Below, piece by piece: positions 15,846 to 23,599 of a stretch of 64,000 nucleotides of DNA; position 1 is the first letter of the stretch; each line of letters begins with the position of its first letter. Both the position numbers and the translations under genes were made by a program. The notes below the pieces were generated by a model that worked only from the letters and a program-made list of their open reading frames with translations, searched no databases and was not told where the DNA came from. This DNA is from a virus. The stretch is taken from positions 35,139 through 99,138 of IMG/VR virus record IMGVR_UViG_3300043449_001175. One strand, given 5' to 3'.

Positions 15846-15995
15846 TTCACCATAAATGTCTTTTTTAATTTGACATTTTTCTTTAATCAAATTTTCTAAA
15901 AACCTATACATCTTAATACCGTGTTTATCACAGTATTTCTTTAAAATATCGTGTGACTCCACTGATATCTTCAAATTCTTTATTTTCTTTTCCAT
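15840..15995 (-). CDS. Small ribbon-helix-helix-like regulator
   Basis: 51 residues from the ATG at 15995; a longer reading from 16028 adds 11 residues that run through the palindrome and is less likely. KIKNLKISVESHDILKKYC followed by GIKMYRFLENLIKEK fits the strand-helix-helix pattern of Arc/MetJ/CopG repressors: a short N-terminal strand binding DNA and two helices forming the dimer. It is the only minus-strand gene within the tail operon and overlaps the gp15-like stop by 6 bases. A palindrome lies 13 bases upstream. Possible role: control of the divergent sheath gene. Confidence 0.6.
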   Translation of the reverse strand: MEKKIKNLKISVESHDILKKYCDKHGIKMYRFLENLIKEKCQIKKDIYGES

Positions 15996-16007
15996 AGGTA
16001 GAATAAA

Positions 16008-16025
16008 GGCAGAAAATAATCTGCC
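16008..16025. promoter_or_regulatory. Palindrome between the RHH gene and the sheath gene (candidate operator)
   Basis: GGCAGA (16008-16013) and TCTGCC (16020-16025) flank AAATAA. The perfect 6-bp dyad is GC-richer than its surroundings and sits between two divergent genes, as expected for an operator of a dimeric repressor. Confidence 0.4.
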
Positions 16026-16030
16026 CATAT

Positions 16031-16038
16031 TATAAATA
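16031..16038 (-). promoter_or_regulatory. TATTTAT-type motif before the RHH gene
   Basis: TATTTATA on the minus strand, 35 bases before the ATG at 15995 and directly upstream of the palindrome, so a repressor bound there would block its transcription. Confidence 0.45.
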
Positions 16039-16074
16039 GATATGATAAAGTAAAGTTTTTCTTAATTCTGTGAA

Positions 16075-16081
16075 TATTTAT
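16075..16081 (+). promoter_or_regulatory. TATTTAT motif before the tail sheath gene
   Basis: Ends 35 bases before the sheath ATG at 16117; the leader between is A-rich with no Shine-Dalgarno sequence. Confidence 0.5.
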
Positions 16082-16116
16082 CTATAAAATAAATAAAACT
16101 GAATAACTAAAACAAA

Positions 16117-19100
16117 ATGGCAGTATCAAATAAAGTATTCGTATCTCCTGGTGTTTATACATCAGAGAGAGACCTTAGCTTCGTAGCTCAAAGTGTGGGG
16201 GTAACCACTCTTGGTCTTGTTGGGGAGACATTAACAGGTCCGGCTTTCGAACCAATTTTTATCACAAACTATGATGATTTTGAATCATACTTTGGCGGAA
16301 CGATTCCCGAAAAATTCGTTAACACTCAAATTCCAAAATATGAGTTGGCATACATTGCAAAATCATATCTTCAACAATCTAACCAATTATTTGTAACAAG
16401 AGTGTTAGGTTTATCAGGTTATGATGCGGGTCCGTCTTGGTCAATCACGACAATTGCCAATGTTGACGGTAGTACTGTTGGTTTAAATCCATCAACAGGT
16501 TCAACATATAGTATTAACTTTACCGGTACTACTGGTGGAACTGAAATTACATACTCGACAACTTTCCCAAGTATTATTCAAACAGGTAATACTTACACAC
16601 AATATAATGGTGGTGTATCAACAATTAATACACAATTATATAATCAAATCCAAACAATCATTAATAACTCAGGAACTACTTCGGGAGATTCAGCTTACAT
16701 TTTTGGAACTGTAGCAGCGTCTGATTATGATTCGTTATTGTCAGGATATACTGCTCAGACAAACGTTTATAATGTATCAGGACTTTCTGAGTCTGATGCG
16801 GACTTTACATCACCAAGTGATGATACTTGGTATTATGCAAACTTTGATATTACAACAGGAGATGCTTACACAGGTTATTCTTTCTATAACGTAGTTTCAT
16901 CAATCACTACCGCAGGTTCAGGTGTTTATACTGGTACAATAACAGGTAAGACTTACTCATATTCAGGTACTGCATATGAAGGTTGGAATGACGTAGTTGT
17001 TGCAACTTTACGTTCAAGAGGTATTTCATTGTTTACAACTGACCTTCACGGTCCACAATATCAAATAACAGGAACAACTGATGTTATATTAGATAATTCA
17101 GGTTCTTACTCAGGAATTTCACAAAACCCATTTGCTCAATTTGCAATATCAGGTTATACTGACAATGCTGAAACACCAGCTTCATTCTCATTTGTTACTT
17201 CAATGAATAGTAATGACGCTAACTATATTACTAAGGTATTTGGTATATCTAACTTTGGTAAGAATAGAGTTGAGACTCCATTGTTTGTTGAAGAACAATT
17301 CCAAACAATGTTAACATACGGTTATAATAAAGGTTACGTTAGAGGTATTAATTCATCTTTGATTAGTTTACCAGGTTTAAGAAACCCTGTTACAACAAAT
17401 ACTATCGCTAACTACTTAGAACAATATAAATCACCTGAATCACCTTGGGTTGTATCACAACTTTATGGTTCAACAGTTGAGAGATTGTTTAAATTCTACT
17501 CAATTGCTGATGGTAACAGTGCAAACACTCAAATCAAAATTTCAATTCAAAACATTTCATTTAACAATTTAAGTTTTGATGTGGCGGTTCGTGATTTCTT
17601 CGATACTGATGCTAATCCAGTTATTTTGGAAAAATATACTAATTGTACTATGGACCCAACAACAAATAACTACATTGCGGTTAAGATTGGTACTAGTGAT
17701 GGTGAATACGCTTTGAATTCTAAATACATTATGTTGGAAATGGATGTTGATGCAAATCCTGAATCAGTACCTTGTGGTTTTGAAGGATATGTAATAAGAA
17801 ATTATGGTTCAGCAACTCCTCCATTCCCAGTTTATAAAGTGGCTTACAACTTCCCTGGTGAAGTAATTTATAACCCACCATTTGGTGTTGTTACTAACCC
17901 ACCATTCTCTTACACAGGTTTTGATAATAAAACTGTATCAGGTGGTGACAGAGTAAGAAGTACATATTTGGGTATTTCATCACAAATTGGTTATGACCCA
18001 TTATTCTTTGAATATAAAGGTAAACAAAAACCACTTGATTTATGTGTTGAAAGTGATGCACCATCTTGGAACTACGTAACTAAAGGTTTCCACATGGATT
18101 CAGGAGCAACTGTTGTAAGTATTGTAACAGGTCCAACATCTGGTTCACCAGCATTTGATTGTGGTGTTGCTTCATTCCAAAGAGACCCCGAAACTTCAGC
18201 AAACCCTTACTACCAAATTCAAGCAAGAAAATTCTCTTTCTTATTACAAGGTGGTTTTGACGGTTGGGATATCTACAACGAAAGTAGAACAAATACTGAT
18301 AGATTTATTTTAGGTGGTACTGGTTATCAAGCGGGAGCTTGTCCAACTACAAGATATCCTAACGCAACTGGTTGGGGAGCGTTTAAACCAATTGCAATCA
18401 GCAACTTCACTGACTTCGCAAATACTGATTACTACGCTTACTTGTTAGGTATTAACACATTCTCAAATCCTGAAGCGGTAAATATAAACGTATTTGCAAC
18501 ACCTGGTATTGACTATGTTAACAACTCAAACTTGGTTGAGGATTCTATTTCTATGGTAACATTTGATAGAGCGGATTCAATTTACATTTGTACAACACCT
18601 GATACTGCGATGTTTGCACCTGTAACAAATCCAGCTGATTTCATCTACCCAACTGAAGCGGTTGACAATTTAGATAACACAGGAATTGACTCTAACTACA
18701 CAGCAACTTACTACCCATGGATTTTGGTTAGAGATACTGTAAACAATACACAGATTTACATACCACCAACAAATGAAGTTTGTAGAAACTTGGCGTTGAC
18801 TGATAATATTTCATTCCCTTGGTTCGCAACTGCGGGTTACACAAGAGGTTTGGTAAATGCGGTTAAAGCACGTAAGAAACTTACACAAGAAGATAGAGAT
18901 ACTTTGTATCAAGGTAGAATTAACCCAATTGCAACTTTCTCTGATGTTGGAACTGTAATTTGGGGTAATAAAACATTACAAATTGCTGACACAGCACTTA
19001 ACAGAATTAACGTAAGAAGATTGTTATTACAAGCTCGTAAGTTAATTTCAGCGGTGGCGGTTAGATTGTTGTTTGAACAAAACGATGCTAAAGTAAGACA

Positions 19101-19311
19101 AGATTTCTTGGATTCTGTAAACCCAATCTTGGACGCAATCAGAAGAGACAGAGGTTTATATGACTTTAGAGTTACAGTTAGTAATTCACCTGAAGACTTA
19201 GATAGAAATACTATGACAGGTAAAATTTACTTGAAACCAACTAAAGCATTGGAATTTATCGACATTGAGTTCTTGATAACTCCAACAGGAGCGTCATTTG
19301 AAAATATTTAA
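16117..19311 (+). CDS. 18: Contractile tail sheath protein
   Basis: 1064 residues against 659 in T4 gp18. The N-terminus VSPGVYTSERDLSFVAQSVG and the C-terminal block (RRLLLQARKLISAVAVRLLFEQND, then a GLYDFRVTVSNSPEDLDRN strand and LEFIDIEFLITPTG) are the conserved parts that form the sheath core and interlock neighbouring subunits. The excess length lies mainly between residues 105 and 380, a Ser/Thr/Gly-rich beta region probably exposed on the outside of the tail. Expected to be among the most abundant virion proteins. It follows its own TATTTAT motif and is 7 bases ahead of the HAD gene. Confidence 0.95.
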   Translation: MAVSNKVFVSPGVYTSERDLSFVAQSVGVTTLGLVGETLTGPAFEPIFITNYDDFESYFGGTIPEKFVNTQIPKYELAYIAKSYLQQSNQLFVTRVLGLSGYDAGPSWSITTIANVDGSTVGLNPSTGSTYSINFTGTTGGTEITYSTTFPSIIQTGNTYTQYNGGVSTINTQLYNQIQTIINNSGTTSGDSAYIFGTVAASDYDSLLSGYTAQTNVYNVSGLSESDADFTSPSDDTWYYANFDITTGDAYTGYSFYNVVSSITTAGSGVYTGTITGKTYSYSGTAYEGWNDVVVATLRSRGISLFTTDLHGPQYQITGTTDVILDNSGSYSGISQNPFAQFAISGYTDNAETPASFSFVTSMNSNDANYITKVFGISNFGKNRVETPLFVEEQFQTMLTYGYNKGYVRGINSSLISLPGLRNPVTTNTIANYLEQYKSPESPWVVSQLYGSTVERLFKFYSIADGNSANTQIKISIQNISFNNLSFDVAVRDFFDTDANPVILEKYTNCTMDPTTNNYIAVKIGTSDGEYALNSKYIMLEMDVDANPESVPCGFEGYVIRNYGSATPPFPVYKVAYNFPGEVIYNPPFGVVTNPPFSYTGFDNKTVSGGDRVRSTYLGISSQIGYDPLFFEYKGKQKPLDLCVESDAPSWNYVTKGFHMDSGATVVSIVTGPTSGSPAFDCGVASFQRDPETSANPYYQIQARKFSFLLQGGFDGWDIYNESRTNTDRFILGGTGYQAGACPTTRYPNATGWGAFKPIAISNFTDFANTDYYAYLLGINTFSNPEAVNINVFATPGIDYVNNSNLVEDSISMVTFDRADSIYICTTPDTAMFAPVTNPADFIYPTEAVDNLDNTGIDSNYTATYYPWILVRDTVNNTQIYIPPTNEVCRNLALTDNISFPWFATAGYTRGLVNAVKARKKLTQEDRDTLYQGRINPIATFSDVGTVIWGNKTLQIADTALNRINVRRLLLQARKLISAVAVRLLFEQNDAKVRQDFLDSVNPILDAIRRDRGLYDFRVTVSNSPEDLDRNTMTGKIYLKPTKALEFIDIEFLITPTGASFENI

Positions 19312-19318
19312 TATTTGA

Positions 19319-20155
19319 ATGATTAGAAAAAAAACATTAAACACCACATCGTCATTACTTGAAGGTTTTGACGATGTTGGTACGCCTGACATGAAATATT
19401 ATGCCTTTGATTGGGATGATAATATCATGATGATGCCAACTAAAATTATCCTTAAAGATGAAAATGATAATGAGGTTGGTATGTCAACAGAAGATTTTGC
19501 GGAATATAGAAGTGAAATTGGTGTAAAACCATTTAATTACAAAGGTAGTACAATTGTTGGATATGCTGACGAACCTTTTCGTAATTTCAGAACTGGTGGT
19601 GATAAACAATTTAAAATTGATGCCATGAAAGGTAAACCAGGTCCCGCTTGGTCTGATTTTGTGGAAGCAATCAACAACGGGTCAATTTTTTCAATAATCA
19701 CCGCACGTGGACACAATCCTGAAACAATTAAAGATGCTATTTATAACTTAATAGTTTCCGACCATATGGGTATTAATAAAGATTTATTAATTAAGAATCT
19801 TAGAAAATTCCGTGACTTTACAAACATGGAAGACAAATCGGATATGGAATTAATAAAAGACTATATGGATATGAACAAATATTATCCTGTTAGTTTTGGT
19901 ACAGACGCGGGAGCTGCCAACCCCGAGGAATTAAAAGTCCAAGCAATGAAAGAATTTATTTCATATGTAAAAGGACAGGCAAAAGAATTAGGTAAAAAAT
20001 TATATGTCAAAGATGATGTAAGAAATAACTTTATTCCTAATATTGGCTTTTCAGATGATGATTTAAAGAATGTAGAAGTAATGAAGAAGCATTTTGAAGA
20101 TGAACCAGTTTTAAAGACTTATTCTACTGCTGGAGGAACTAAAACTAGATACTAA
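19319..20155 (+). CDS. HAD-superfamily phosphatase-like protein
   Basis: 278 residues. YYAFDWDDNIMMMPT near residues 27-41 supplies the HAD nucleophile motif DxD (D-W-D), and SIITARGHN provides motif II. The C-terminal half, with GTDAGAANPEEL and IGFSDDDLKNV, could contain the motif IV acidic pair. HAD enzymes remove phosphate from small molecules, nucleotides or polynucleotide ends; the substrate cannot be told. Odd placement between sheath and tube genes. The first 16 residues end in LLE-G, which resembles a T4 prohead protease site, so it may be packaged in the head. HAD fold confident; role unknown. Confidence 0.75.
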   Translation: MIRKKTLNTTSSLLEGFDDVGTPDMKYYAFDWDDNIMMMPTKIILKDENDNEVGMSTEDFAEYRSEIGVKPFNYKGSTIVGYADEPFRNFRTGGDKQFKIDAMKGKPGPAWSDFVEAINNGSIFSIITARGHNPETIKDAIYNLIVSDHMGINKDLLIKNLRKFRDFTNMEDKSDMELIKDYMDMNKYYPVSFGTDAGAANPEELKVQAMKEFISYVKGQAKELGKKLYVKDDVRNNFIPNIGFSDDDLKNVEVMKKHFEDEPVLKTYSTAGGTKTRY

Positions 20156-20209
20156 ACGATGATAATTTTTAAAAAATTAAAGTAAATACAAAAATTTTCA
20201 AACAACGTG

Positions 20210-20217
20210 TATTTATA
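20210..20217 (+). promoter_or_regulatory. TATTTAT-type motif before the tail tube gene
   Basis: TATTTATA, 39 bases before the ATG at 20257, followed by a long A-rich leader similar to that of the sheath gene. Confidence 0.5.
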
Positions 20218-20256
20218 GATAAATAAACTAAAACAAAAAACTAAAAAGAATATACC

Positions 20257-20745
20257 ATGGCTGATTTATTAATGAAAATGCCGGTTCCTTACGAACCAAA
20301 AAGAGCGAACCGATTTATACTAAGGTTTGACACAAGTTTAGGTATTAATGAATGGTTCGTAGAATCATCAGGAAGACCAAGTATTGATATTAACCCTGTT
20401 GAGATACAATTTTTGAACACTTCTACATATGTAGCGGGTAGATTCAAATGGAATCCAATCTCAGTTAAATTCCGTGACCCAATTGGTCCATCAGCAACAC
20501 AAGCTCTTATGGAGTGGGTTCGTTTACACGCTGAATCAGTTACAGGTCGTATGGGATATGCTGCGGGTTATAAAAAGAATGTTGACCTTGAAATGTTGGA
20601 CCCAACAGGTGTTGTTGTGGAAAAATGGATTCTTGAGCAATGTATGATTACAAAATCCACTTGGGATAACGTATCATATAGTGATGACAAATTAGCAGGA
20701 TTAGACGTTACATTACAGATGGACCGTTGTATTTTGGTTTACTAA
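20257..20745 (+). CDS. 19: Tail tube protein
   Basis: 162 residues, the same size as T4 gp19 (163). It has the tube-family opening ANRFILRFDTSLGINEWFVESSGRPSI, split here by position 50 into the characteristic strand pair, a central VKFRDPIGPSATQALMEWV helix and a terminal GLDVTLQMDRCILVY strand. Hexameric rings stack inside the sheath to form the DNA channel. It has its own upstream motif and a strong terminator after it, fitting high-level, separately controlled expression. Confidence 0.95.
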   Translation: MADLLMKMPVPYEPKRANRFILRFDTSLGINEWFVESSGRPSIDINPVEIQFLNTSTYVAGRFKWNPISVKFRDPIGPSATQALMEWVRLHAESVTGRMGYAAGYKKNVDLEMLDPTGVVVEKWILEQCMITKSTWDNVSYSDDKLAGLDVTLQMDRCILVY

Positions 20746-20750
20746 TTTTG

Positions 20751-20757
20751 TATTTAT
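20751..20757 (+). promoter_or_regulatory. TATTTAT motif between the tube gene and terminator
   Basis: Six bases past the tube stop and 67 before the next ATG, with the terminator hairpin in between. A transcript begun here would have to read through that terminator, so this copy may be fortuitous. Confidence 0.3.
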
Positions 20758-20793
20758 TTTTATATTGATAAATTAATTTAATACGGTATATTT

Positions 20794-20824
20794 AACACAG
20801 GGTCTAATCCCTGTGTTTTTTTTT
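20794..20824 (+). terminator. Rho-independent terminator abutting a start codon
   Basis: AACACAGGG (20794-20802), loop TCTAAT, CCCTGTGTT (20809-20817), then an unbroken T-run to 20824. A perfect 9-bp stem. The next gene's ATG begins at 20825, directly after the last T. Confidence 0.9.
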
Positions 20825-21574
20825 ATGGACGAAAATTTATTACAATACGCACAACAAGAATTTAATTTACCACATGATGTCGTAAAATTACCATCTGAAG
20901 GTAAATTCTACAAATCAAAGAAAAAATCTGTTAAGGTTGGTTACTTAACCGCCGCTGATGAGAATATTATTATGGCTTCAAACCCTGATGATATGATTAT
21001 GACATTGGTTCGTTCAAAGTTATATGAACCTGATTTAAAACCTGATGAAATGTTAAATGGTGATATTGAAGCTATTTTAATATTTTTGAGAAATACATCG
21101 TTTGGTCCTGAATATAAAATCAGTGTTAATGACCCCGAGACAGGAAAAAGATTTGCAACTGAAGTATTGTTGGATGAATTGGATTTTAGAAAACCTTCAA
21201 TTGAACCAAATGAAGATGGTACTTTCAATGTTGTACTTCCAAAATCACAAGCAACTGTCAAATTAAAACCTTTATTGTATAAAGAGATTCAAGAAATCAA
21301 CAAAGCGGCGGATGCGTATCCTGCAGGAAGAGTTGCTCCAAGAGTCACAATGAAACTTCAAAAACAAATTTTGTCTGTTAATGGTGATACAACACTATCG
21401 ACAATTATCAAATTTATTGAAGGATTACCAATTATGGATTCAAAATTCATTAGAAAATTTATTGATGAAAATGAACCAAAATTAGACCTAACCAAAACAG
21501 TTATAGCCCCGTCAGGAAACAAGGTAGATGTTGAAATCGCCTTTGGGGTTGAGTTTTTTCGGGTTTTCTTCTGA
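20825..21574 (+). CDS. Tail assembly chaperone / baseplate hub protein, gp26-like (short form)
   Basis: 249 residues from the ATG at 20825; an upstream in-frame GTG at 20813 lies inside the terminator stem and is rejected. VVKLPSEGKFYKSKKKSVKVGYLTAADENI fits the T4 baseplate/gp26 family (an LPSxGxFY opening and a TA-x-DE motif). The gene sits between tail tube and tape measure genes, the position where nearly all long-tailed phages carry the tape-measure chaperone made in short and frameshifted long forms. The short form ends GVEFFRVFF; a second frame (21528-21710) continues with a plausible extension. Expression depends on read-through of the terminator just upstream. Confidence 0.7.
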   Translation: MDENLLQYAQQEFNLPHDVVKLPSEGKFYKSKKKSVKVGYLTAADENIIMASNPDDMIMTLVRSKLYEPDLKPDEMLNGDIEAILIFLRNTSFGPEYKISVNDPETGKRFATEVLLDELDFRKPSIEPNEDGTFNVVLPKSQATVKLKPLLYKEIQEINKAADAYPAGRVAPRVTMKLQKQILSVNGDTTLSTIIKFIEGLPIMDSKFIRKFIDENEPKLDLTKTVIAPSGNKVDVEIAFGVEFFRVFF

Positions 21575-21710
21575 TTATAGAAAATACCAACTAGACGAGT
21601 TTTTTATCATGAGCCGAGATTTACATATATCTTGGACTGATTTTCAAAAAATGCCGACATACGCTCGTAGGTATCTTTTAGACAAATTGATAGAATCGTA
21701 TCAAAAATAA
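21528..21710 (+). CDS. Frameshift extension of the gp26-like chaperone
   Basis: In the +1 frame the peptide GFSSDYRKYQLDEFF, then LHISWTDFQKMPTYARRYLLDKL continues directly where the 0-frame protein stops. The likely switch is UUU UUU CGG at 21554-21562: Phe-tRNA in the P site (21557-21559) can slip one base to UUC while the apparently uncommon CGG waits, giving a 294-residue fusion. Independent start at the ATG 21528 is possible but has poor context, and its first 11 residues are only the overlap with the chaperone. A homopolymer sequencing error in the T-run would also give this picture and must be excluded. Confidence 0.55.
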   Translation: MLKSPLGLSFFGFSSDYRKYQLDEFFIMSRDLHISWTDFQKMPTYARRYLLDKLIESYQK

Positions 21711-21719
21711 AAGTTATTC

Positions 21720-21726
21720 TATTTAT
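21720..21726 (+). promoter_or_regulatory. TATTTAT motif before the tape measure gene
   Basis: Ends 6 bases before the ATG at 21733. Confidence 0.4.
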
Positions 21727-21732
21727 TAGAAT

Positions 21733-23544
21733 ATGCAGGCAGCTACAGGAAATACGGTCTCAAGTACACAGGCGGTAATCAACGATTTAACCAGTACAAT
21801 TAATAAAGGTTATGAAAATTGGTTATCAAGAACAAAAGTATTAGAATTAGAGTTTTCAAATTTTAATGCAAAACTTGCTGGTACTTTTGGTCAAACACAA
21901 ATGGCCATTAGGGGTTTAAGTACTGAGTTGGCGGTTGCAACACCAAGAGTTACAGGGTTAGGAGGTTCATTAACTGATGTAACAAATATACAACAGGGTA
22001 TTGCTGAGAGTTTAAAGACTAATGTTATTACTCTTGGGGAAACTGTTGGTGAATTATATGCTGCGGGTACTGCTGTAGGTATTAGTTCTTCTGAAATTGG
22101 TGACATGGTAAAAGGATTCCAAGATGCGGGAATTCAAACTGGAAATATTAGAGACAACATTCAACAATCAGTTGACATTGCAAGAAAAGTTGGTGTTAAC
22201 ACAAGTGCGGTATTTGGACTTGTTAGAGACAATTTAAGTAACATTAATAAATATGGTTTCGAAAATGGTGTTGCTGGATTAGCTAAAATGTCTGCACAAG
22301 CTGCGGGACTACGTATCAACATGAATGAAATTTTTGGATTTGCTGAAAGGGTGTTTAACCCCGAAGGTGCTGTAGATATGGTATCTACATTCCAAAAGTT
22401 AGGTGTAGCTGCTGGTGATTTGGCAGACCCATTTAGATTAATGTATTTGGCCTCTGAAGATACTGCCGAATTACAGAATCAGGTTGTAAAAATGACCGAA
22501 AAGTTTACATACTTTGATGAAAAAACAAAAGAGTTTAAAGTTTTTCCAAATGCCAAACGTGATTTAAGAGAAATTTCAAACGCTACGGGAATTGCGTATG
22601 AAGACTTAATCAAAATGTCTGAGGGTCAACAAAAGTTAAATAAGATTAGAGGTGAATTTAAAACAACTGGTATTGATGAAGAATCAAAACAATTTATTGC
22701 TAACGTAGCCCAATACAACAAAGATAAGGGTGCCTTTACAGTTAAAATTGGTGACCAAGAAAAGACAATTTCTGAAATTAATACAAAAGACCTTGAAGAA
22801 TTGAAAAAAGCTAACGAACCTGTGACTTTGGAACAATTAGCAAAAGAACAATTAAATCAAGACCAATTAGGAAACGCACTTTTAAAACAATTAGTTGATA
22901 GTGTTGCGGCACCAATTGCTGGTTCAAGAGCCCCAAGAGAATTGAGAGAATTTGGTCGTGGAGCGACCCAAGTAGCATCAACCGCTGCAACTCAAACACT
23001 TGGTAATCAAAGAGGTGCTATAGCATCTATTGATAAATTTTATGACCAAGCAGGACAAAGTATTTTGGATTTATTTAAAGGTGAGGGGAGTCCAACTAAA
23101 ATTGCTGAAATATTTAAAACTGCGGGTATGGATGTACAATCTGGTTTTGCCAATATAAAACAATCAATAAGTGGTATTGATTTTAAATCGGCGATTCAAC
23201 CGTATGTAAGTTCGGGAAACAAAATTGCTGAGGCGGCTGACTTGGCAGTACAAGGACTTACAAAGTTAGCGACAAAAGCCACGGCTTCAGGAACAATTCC
23301 TAATAGAATCGAAGCAAATCAACCACAATCATTTATTAATCAAACAATAAAAGTTGATGATATTAATTACAAGGGTTCAATAGATGTAAAAGTAACAAAT
23401 ACAAATGGAACCACCAGTAATTTAACAGATACTCAAGTGTATGATTTATTTAAAAACGAAACATTTATTAAACAAATTAATAAAATGATTAGTGATGGTA
23501 AGATTAGTGGTAATTATGGTTATACACCAAACAATTCAAAATAA
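21733..23544 (+). CDS. Tape measure protein
   Basis: 603 residues, similar to the 590 of T4 gp29, implying a tail of comparable length if the usual proportionality holds. The first 330 residues are predominantly helical with Ala/Gly-rich patterns (GIAESLKTNVITLGETVGEL, AAGTAVGISSSEIGDMV) as in phage tail tape measures; the C-terminal 60 residues are more polar and beta-like (INQTIKVDDINYKGSIDV). It lies directly after the chaperone gene, which is the strongest support. No lytic or metalloprotease motif and no obvious transmembrane segment was seen. Confidence 0.75.
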   Translation: MQAATGNTVSSTQAVINDLTSTINKGYENWLSRTKVLELEFSNFNAKLAGTFGQTQMAIRGLSTELAVATPRVTGLGGSLTDVTNIQQGIAESLKTNVITLGETVGELYAAGTAVGISSSEIGDMVKGFQDAGIQTGNIRDNIQQSVDIARKVGVNTSAVFGLVRDNLSNINKYGFENGVAGLAKMSAQAAGLRINMNEIFGFAERVFNPEGAVDMVSTFQKLGVAAGDLADPFRLMYLASEDTAELQNQVVKMTEKFTYFDEKTKEFKVFPNAKRDLREISNATGIAYEDLIKMSEGQQKLNKIRGEFKTTGIDEESKQFIANVAQYNKDKGAFTVKIGDQEKTISEINTKDLEELKKANEPVTLEQLAKEQLNQDQLGNALLKQLVDSVAAPIAGSRAPRELREFGRGATQVASTAATQTLGNQRGAIASIDKFYDQAGQSILDLFKGEGSPTKIAEIFKTAGMDVQSGFANIKQSISGIDFKSAIQPYVSSGNKIAEAADLAVQGLTKLATKATASGTIPNRIEANQPQSFINQTIKVDDINYKGSIDVKVTNTNGTTSNLTDTQVYDLFKNETFIKQINKMISDGKISGNYGYTPNNSK

Positions 23545-23577
23545 AAGAAATTATCAAATAAAAAATAGGGGTGCTTC

Positions 23578-23585
23578 TATTTATA
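23578..23585 (+). promoter_or_regulatory. TATTTAT-type motif before the 1619-aa baseplate gene
   Basis: TATTTATA, 14 bases before the ATG at 23600. It may drive the whole hub operon 23600-35377, whose genes overlap one another. Confidence 0.5.
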
Positions 23586-23599
23586 GATGATACATCAAC

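Noticed and set aside
20813-20824. Upstream GTG start for the gp26-like gene
   Set aside because: It lies in the 3' arm of the terminator stem and would add only three Phe residues encoded by the T-run.
21554-21560. A -1 slippery heptamer for the chaperone frameshift
   Set aside because: Minus-one slippage at the T-run leads to a frame that stops within about a dozen codons; only +1 (or -2) reaches the long extension.
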